Origin: an uncultured Pseudomonadota bacterium | GTDB lineage: Bacteria > Desulfobacterota > Syntrophorhabdia > Syntrophorhabdales > Syntrophorhabdaceae | DNA length: 35,093 nt | NCBI GenBank assembly: GCA_937862865.1 | Contig: CALMFJ010000136.1 | Span: 1-35,093 of the forward strand | Direction of reading: 5' to 3' | Part shown: positions 32,209 to 35,093 of the stretch, one piece after another | How positions within the stretch are numbered: the first letter of the stretch is position 1 | How the letters are laid out: each line of letters starts with the position of its first letter | Notes under the pieces: generated by a model | The model's input: only the letters and a program-made list of their open reading frames with translations | Databases searched by the model: none | Told to the model about the DNA's origin: nothing | Program-made: the position numbers and the translations under genes

Positions 32209-32961
32209 GTGACTGACACACTGACGGCAAGCCTGGAGGATTACCTGGAGGCCATATTCCATATCGCCTCCGACAGGCAGGCGGTGAAGCCGAGGGATAT
32301 CGCGAGGCGTCTCAAGGTGAGCTACGCTTCCGTAACAGGCGCCCTGCGCTCCCTGGCCCAGAAGAAGCTGGTCAACTACACGCCGTATGACCTGATCACC
32401 CTGACCCCTGAAGGCGTCGAAGCGGCCAGGGATGTGGTCAGGCGCCATGAGGTCCTCCACGACTTCCTCGTAGACGTTCTCGCGGTCGATGATGCCGAGG
32501 CAGGAGATGCAGCCTGCCTGATGGAGCACTCGATCCCGAGGACCGTAATGGACCGGCTGATCCAGTTCGTCGAATTCGTGCAAACCTGCCCGAGAGGGGG
32601 GAGCGAGTGGGTCCAGGGCTTCAGTCATCATTGCGATCACGACAGCGCCCGGGAAAACTGTGAAAAATGCATCGTCTCATGCCTTGAAGAAACCAGAAAG
32701 AAGGCCCGTCAGCGAGGTAAGGGCCAGATGGTGCTATCGAAGCTCAAAGACATGAAACCGGGCCAGAAATGCAGGATCATCAAGGTCCGCGGGCGGAGCG
32801 AAGCAAGTAAGCGGATCCTCGGGATGGGGGTCATACCGGGCTCGGTCGTTGAAATCGAGCGCATCTCTCCCCCGGGAGGCCCCATCGATGTCAAGGTAAG
32901 GGGTTACCACCTTTCATTGCGCAAAGATGAAGCCGAGGGGATCGATGTCGAGGTCATCTGA
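32209..32961 (+). CDS. DtxR/MntR-type metalloregulator fused to a FeoA domain
   Basis: A 250-residue protein in three parts. Residues 5-70 are a winged helix-turn-helix (LEDYLEAIFHIAS, then KPRDIARRLKVSYASVTGALRSL). Residues 75-125 are the metal-binding dimer domain (RRHEVLHDFLVDVLAVD, then AACLMEHSIP). A Cys/His-rich linker follows (C127, H140, H141, C142, H144, C151, C154, C158). Residues 175-250 are an SH3-like FeoA domain (LSKLKDMKPGQKCRIIKV, GMGVIPGSVVEIERISP). The family represses iron or manganese uptake genes when metal is plentiful. The start is GTG 32209 behind GGAGGG. An operator covers its own start site and a matching one precedes the porin gene. Which metal it senses is not decided by the sequence. 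Confidence 0.9.
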   Translation: MTDTLTASLEDYLEAIFHIASDRQAVKPRDIARRLKVSYASVTGALRSLAQKKLVNYTPYDLITLTPEGVEAARDVVRRHEVLHDFLVDVLAVDDAEAGDAACLMEHSIPRTVMDRLIQFVEFVQTCPRGGSEWVQGFSHHCDHDSARENCEKCIVSCLEETRKKARQRGKGQMVLSKLKDMKPGQKCRIIKVRGRSEASKRILGMGVIPGSVVEIERISPPGGPIDVKVRGYHLSLRKDEAEGIDVEVI

Positions 32962-32996
32962 CAATTCCGGTCACAGCATGGCCCATAAAACTATAT

Positions 32997-33026
32997 TTGC
33001 CTGATTTTTTTTGTGCACTGTATTAG
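32997..33026 (+). promoter_or_regulatory. promoter of the porin gene
   Basis: TTGCCT (32997-33002), an 18-base T-rich spacer, TATTAG (33021-33026). The -10 overlaps the operator that follows. Confidence 0.5.
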
Positions 33027-33036
33027 GCATGCCTAA
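33023..33036. promoter_or_regulatory. operator palindrome TTAGGCATGCCTAA
   Basis: A perfect 14-base palindrome over the -10 region of the porin gene, closely matching DtxR/MntR-type operators (TTAGG...CCTAA) and the site at 32160-32173. A regulator bound here would occlude RNA polymerase. Confidence 0.75.
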
Positions 33037-33089
33037 ACTTGTTAAGAGTGACGAGTTTGGTTGAAATTTCCAGCAGGAGGAACAGCGGA

Positions 33090-34529
33090 ATGGCATCACG
33101 GTTGGGAAAGGGGTCAGGCAGGGCAGTATTGGAAGTCTTATTCGTCATGCTCTTCACGGCATTTCTGACATCGGTCTCTTTTGCGGCGAAGACCGATTCG
33201 AGGCTTGATATGCTGGAAGAGGCCCTGAAGAAACAGCAAAAACAGATCGAGGAACAACAAAAGTTGATCGAACAGCTTAGAAAAGAGGTCGCTAACAGGC
33301 AGCAGGCACCCGCAACGGTGAACGCGGGTGAAAAGACGGAACCGCATCCGGCTGATGCCGGGAAGGGAAGCGGGGAAGCCTTGAAAATACAGGGTGCCGT
33401 GAGCGATTTTTTTAAGAACCTCAAAAACCCGGCCCTGACCTTTGTGCTCAACAGTTTTTATTACGGATCGAGCCTCAACGAGCGAAGCTTAAAAAGCAGA
33501 GGGATCACCGGCTTCTCGAGTACCGGCCTTGACCAGCGGAAGGGGTTTAACATCGATGAATTCTCCGTTGCCGCATTTGCCCCTGTCGACGACTACTTCG
33601 ACCTCTTCGGCGTGGTCTCTTTTAAGGAAGAGGGGTCAAGCATCGAAGAAGCGTATTTCAACACCAGGGCCCTCCCCGCCAACCTCCGGCTAAAAGGCGG
33701 GAAATTTAAAAGCCAGTTCAGCGTTCACAACGAGATGCATCCCCACGAATGGGACTTCACAGATACGGCCCTGGTGTACAAAGGCTTCATGGGCAAGGAC
33801 GGCATTATGGAAAAAGGAGCTCAGCTGACCTGGCGCCCGGCCCTTCCCCTTAAGCCCTTTTTCGGCATTGAACTTCTCCAGGGAGAGAACGCCACCATTT
33901 TCCAGCAGGACTCAACGGGAGGTCCCCACGCCTTTACTGCCTTTGCCAAATTTACGCAGCCTCTGGGCCAACATTCAAGCCTCTATTTCGGGCCTTACGT
34001 CATCAACGGCCGGACCGCGACAGATTCAGTGGCCGACGGTACTTTCTTCCAGGGCAATTCCACCCTTTCGGGGTTCGAAACGATCTACGAATGGAAACCC
34101 TCGGAAAACAGGGGCCTGACTGTTCAGGGCGAATACATGTGGCGCAAACAGCAGGGAGACCTTCAGGACGTCGCCGCCGGCACAACAGACCGCCTCCTTC
34201 GCTCGCAGGACGGCATATATATCCAGTCGCTCTATCAGATCGGCAAATGGAGGGTGGGGGCACGGTACGACCGTCTCAATCTCCTGACCGACACCTACAG
34301 GCTGGCCGGGGTACAGCAAAATTTCGACAACCCCTGCCCCTGGCGGCTGACAGGGGCCCTGGAGTTTAACCCGAGCGAGTTTGCGCGGTTCAGGTTCCAG
34401 TACAGCTATGACCGGTCAGGCGGCGGGTCACCGGCATACGGCGGCGGTACACGGACAAATAATGAGTTCTACCTGCAGATGATCCTCGCCATTGGAGCAC
34501 ATCTCGAGCCCAAGGGGCAGCGGGATTAG
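33090..34529 (+). CDS. outer-membrane porin with N-terminal coiled coil, metal-regulated
   Basis: A 479-residue exported protein. The signal peptide (positive GKGSGR, then a hydrophobic core to SFAAK) is followed by a coiled coil of about 40 residues (LDMLEEALKKQQKQIEEQQK and on), as in trimeric or peptidoglycan-binding porins, and a Pro/Ala linker. From about 110 to the end, alternating strands rich in Tyr, Phe and Gly suggest a 14-18-stranded beta-barrel (ALTFVLNSFYYGSSL, RFRFQYSYDRS, NEFYLQMILAIGAH). It is similar to porins annotated as zinc- or metal-regulated in proteobacteria. ATG 33090 is nine bases after AGGAGG. The DtxR-type palindrome at its promoter suggests expression when metal is scarce, so its role may be metal or metal-complex uptake. 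Confidence 0.75.
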   Translation: MASRLGKGSGRAVLEVLFVMLFTAFLTSVSFAAKTDSRLDMLEEALKKQQKQIEEQQKLIEQLRKEVANRQQAPATVNAGEKTEPHPADAGKGSGEALKIQGAVSDFFKNLKNPALTFVLNSFYYGSSLNERSLKSRGITGFSSTGLDQRKGFNIDEFSVAAFAPVDDYFDLFGVVSFKEEGSSIEEAYFNTRALPANLRLKGGKFKSQFSVHNEMHPHEWDFTDTALVYKGFMGKDGIMEKGAQLTWRPALPLKPFFGIELLQGENATIFQQDSTGGPHAFTAFAKFTQPLGQHSSLYFGPYVINGRTATDSVADGTFFQGNSTLSGFETIYEWKPSENRGLTVQGEYMWRKQQGDLQDVAAGTTDRLLRSQDGIYIQSLYQIGKWRVGARYDRLNLLTDTYRLAGVQQNFDNPCPWRLTGALEFNPSEFARFRFQYSYDRSGGGSPAYGGGTRTNNEFYLQMILAIGAHLEPKGQRD

Positions 34530-34577
34530 GAAAGCACGCGATATCAAGGACCTTACCCCGTGTGCCCTATTCTTGCC

Positions 34578-34880
34578 CTAAATGTCGAGGGAGACATTAT
34601 CGGTCAGGTCCTTTTCCCTCAATATGTTCCTTCTCCACGTCATATAGGAGGGAATGATATACGGCAGGACCCTCAGTGCGTAATACGGCGGCAGGACGGG
34701 CAAGCCAATAATGTCCCCGAAAACAATGAGCATGAAGAGGTTGTTCAGGCTTGCCCTGTCTTTTTTTAACTCGACATCTATTTCATGGATGGTCATGCCG
34801 TAGAGAACTTCTTTAAGAACTTTACGGCAAGAATCCAATCTGTCCCTCGCAAACAGCAACAGGCTTGAAACTTCGATCAT
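34578..34880 (-). CDS. small membrane-hairpin protein with LPPYYxLR motif (copy 2)
   Basis: A 100-residue paralogue of the protein at 15244-15531. It shares NLFMLIVFGDIIGLPVLPPYY (split near residues 47-67), ALRVLPYIIPSYMTW and RRNILREKDLTD, while the first 40 residues differ: here LLLFARDRLDSCRKVLKEVLYG replaces the Lys-rich head. ATG 34880 follows GAGGG with a nine-base gap. No ATPase or transporter gene is linked to this copy in the window; it ends facing the porin gene. The conserved PPYY hairpin and the LREKDLTD tail suggest that both copies are handled by the same partner, possibly the ArsA-like pair. Function unknown. Confidence 0.7.
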   Translation of the reverse strand: MIEVSSLLLFARDRLDSCRKVLKEVLYGMTIHEIDVELKKDRASLNNLFMLIVFGDIIGLPVLPPYYALRVLPYIIPSYMTWRRNILREKDLTDNVSLDI

Positions 34881-35011
34881 TGCACTGCGCCCTCATATCA
34901 GCGACCGTCGGGCCACATCTTTATTTATGGCAATTCCGTCCTGACTGTTTTCGCCCAACGGCCCGCTATTGAAAAATATAGCACGGCGCTGTCTGAAAAG
35001 GAGGCTTTATC

Positions 35012-35093
35012 TTGCGGAATAAAAACCGGGCCCCTCCGTTATCGCACAATAACCGGAAAAAGGTTGACATATTCCTTCTTCCGGAGAATTATT
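35012..35093 (+). CDS. start of a gene running off the right edge
   Basis: TTG 35012 follows AAGGAGG with a seven-base gap, a strong site. The frame is open to the end of the window, giving 27 residues: basic first, then VDIFLLPENY. Nothing can be said of the family. A TTGACA at 35064-35069 could belong to a promoter for a different gene but lies within this frame. Between 34881 and 35011 nothing else is seen. Confidence 0.4.
   Translation, partial: MRNKNRAPPLSHNNRKKVDIFLLPENY

Overview
The window is about 35 kb of GC-rich, densely packed bacterial chromosome with genes on both strands. No rRNA, tRNA, CRISPR array, insertion sequence or prophage was recognised. The gene mix (split ADP-forming acyl-CoA synthetase, YedE/TusA pair, hemerythrin with an iron-sulfur flavoprotein, paired ArsA-like ATPases beside cstA, a DtxR-FeoA fusion) fits an anaerobic or microaerophilic Gram-negative bacterium of the former Deltaproteobacteria (Desulfobacterota). 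Signal peptides, an OmpA protein and an outer-membrane porin support a Gram-negative envelope. The lineage is inferred from gene content, not from a marker gene.

Layout. 1-2.6 kb: the end of a propeller-like protein, a protein with a parvovirus-type phospholipase A2 core, and a Fic protein with repeated operator-like palindromes at its promoter. 2.9-9.3 kb: uup with a GIY-YIG gene, a thioesterase, an OmpA protein, two gene relics, a CcbP-like protein, a small membrane protein and a DUF2071 gene that looks leaderless. 9.4-13.2 kb: hemerythrin/flavoprotein pair, a YiiX-like amidase, UspA and a small dimeric-barrel protein. 13.2-17.3 kb: a leftward operon, cstA - small hydrophobic protein - ArsA-like - ArsA-like. 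17.3-18.3 kb: inverted repeats, a candidate structured ncRNA with its own promoter and U-tract, and a dehydrogenase gene with its middle deleted. 18.5-23.9 kb: macrodomain protein, GluR0-like channel, yedE-tusA, a TPR protein and a GNAT-like protein. 23.9-28.1 kb: moxR - DUF58 - transglutaminase operon. 28.3-35.1 kb: pentapeptide-repeat protein, fabI, ADP-forming acyl-CoA synthetase alpha/beta, a DtxR-FeoA regulator and a porin with matching palindromes, a paralogue of the small protein from the cstA/ArsA operon, and the start of a further gene.

Best leads. (1) The two tandem ArsA/Get3-like ATPases are degenerate at different catalytic motifs: one has Asn at the switch I Asp position, the other has lost the switch II DTAPT sequence. 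They may form an obligate heterodimer serving CstA or the small PPYY protein, which has a second copy 19 kb away. (2) The PLA2-like protein keeps the GPG loop, the His-Asp dyad and the distal Asp. (3) Two TTAG(C/G)CATG(C/G)CTAA palindromes link the DtxR-FeoA regulator to its own promoter and to the porin. (4) The approximately 155-nt RNA at 17.6 kb forms a complete transcription unit with mutually exclusive helices.
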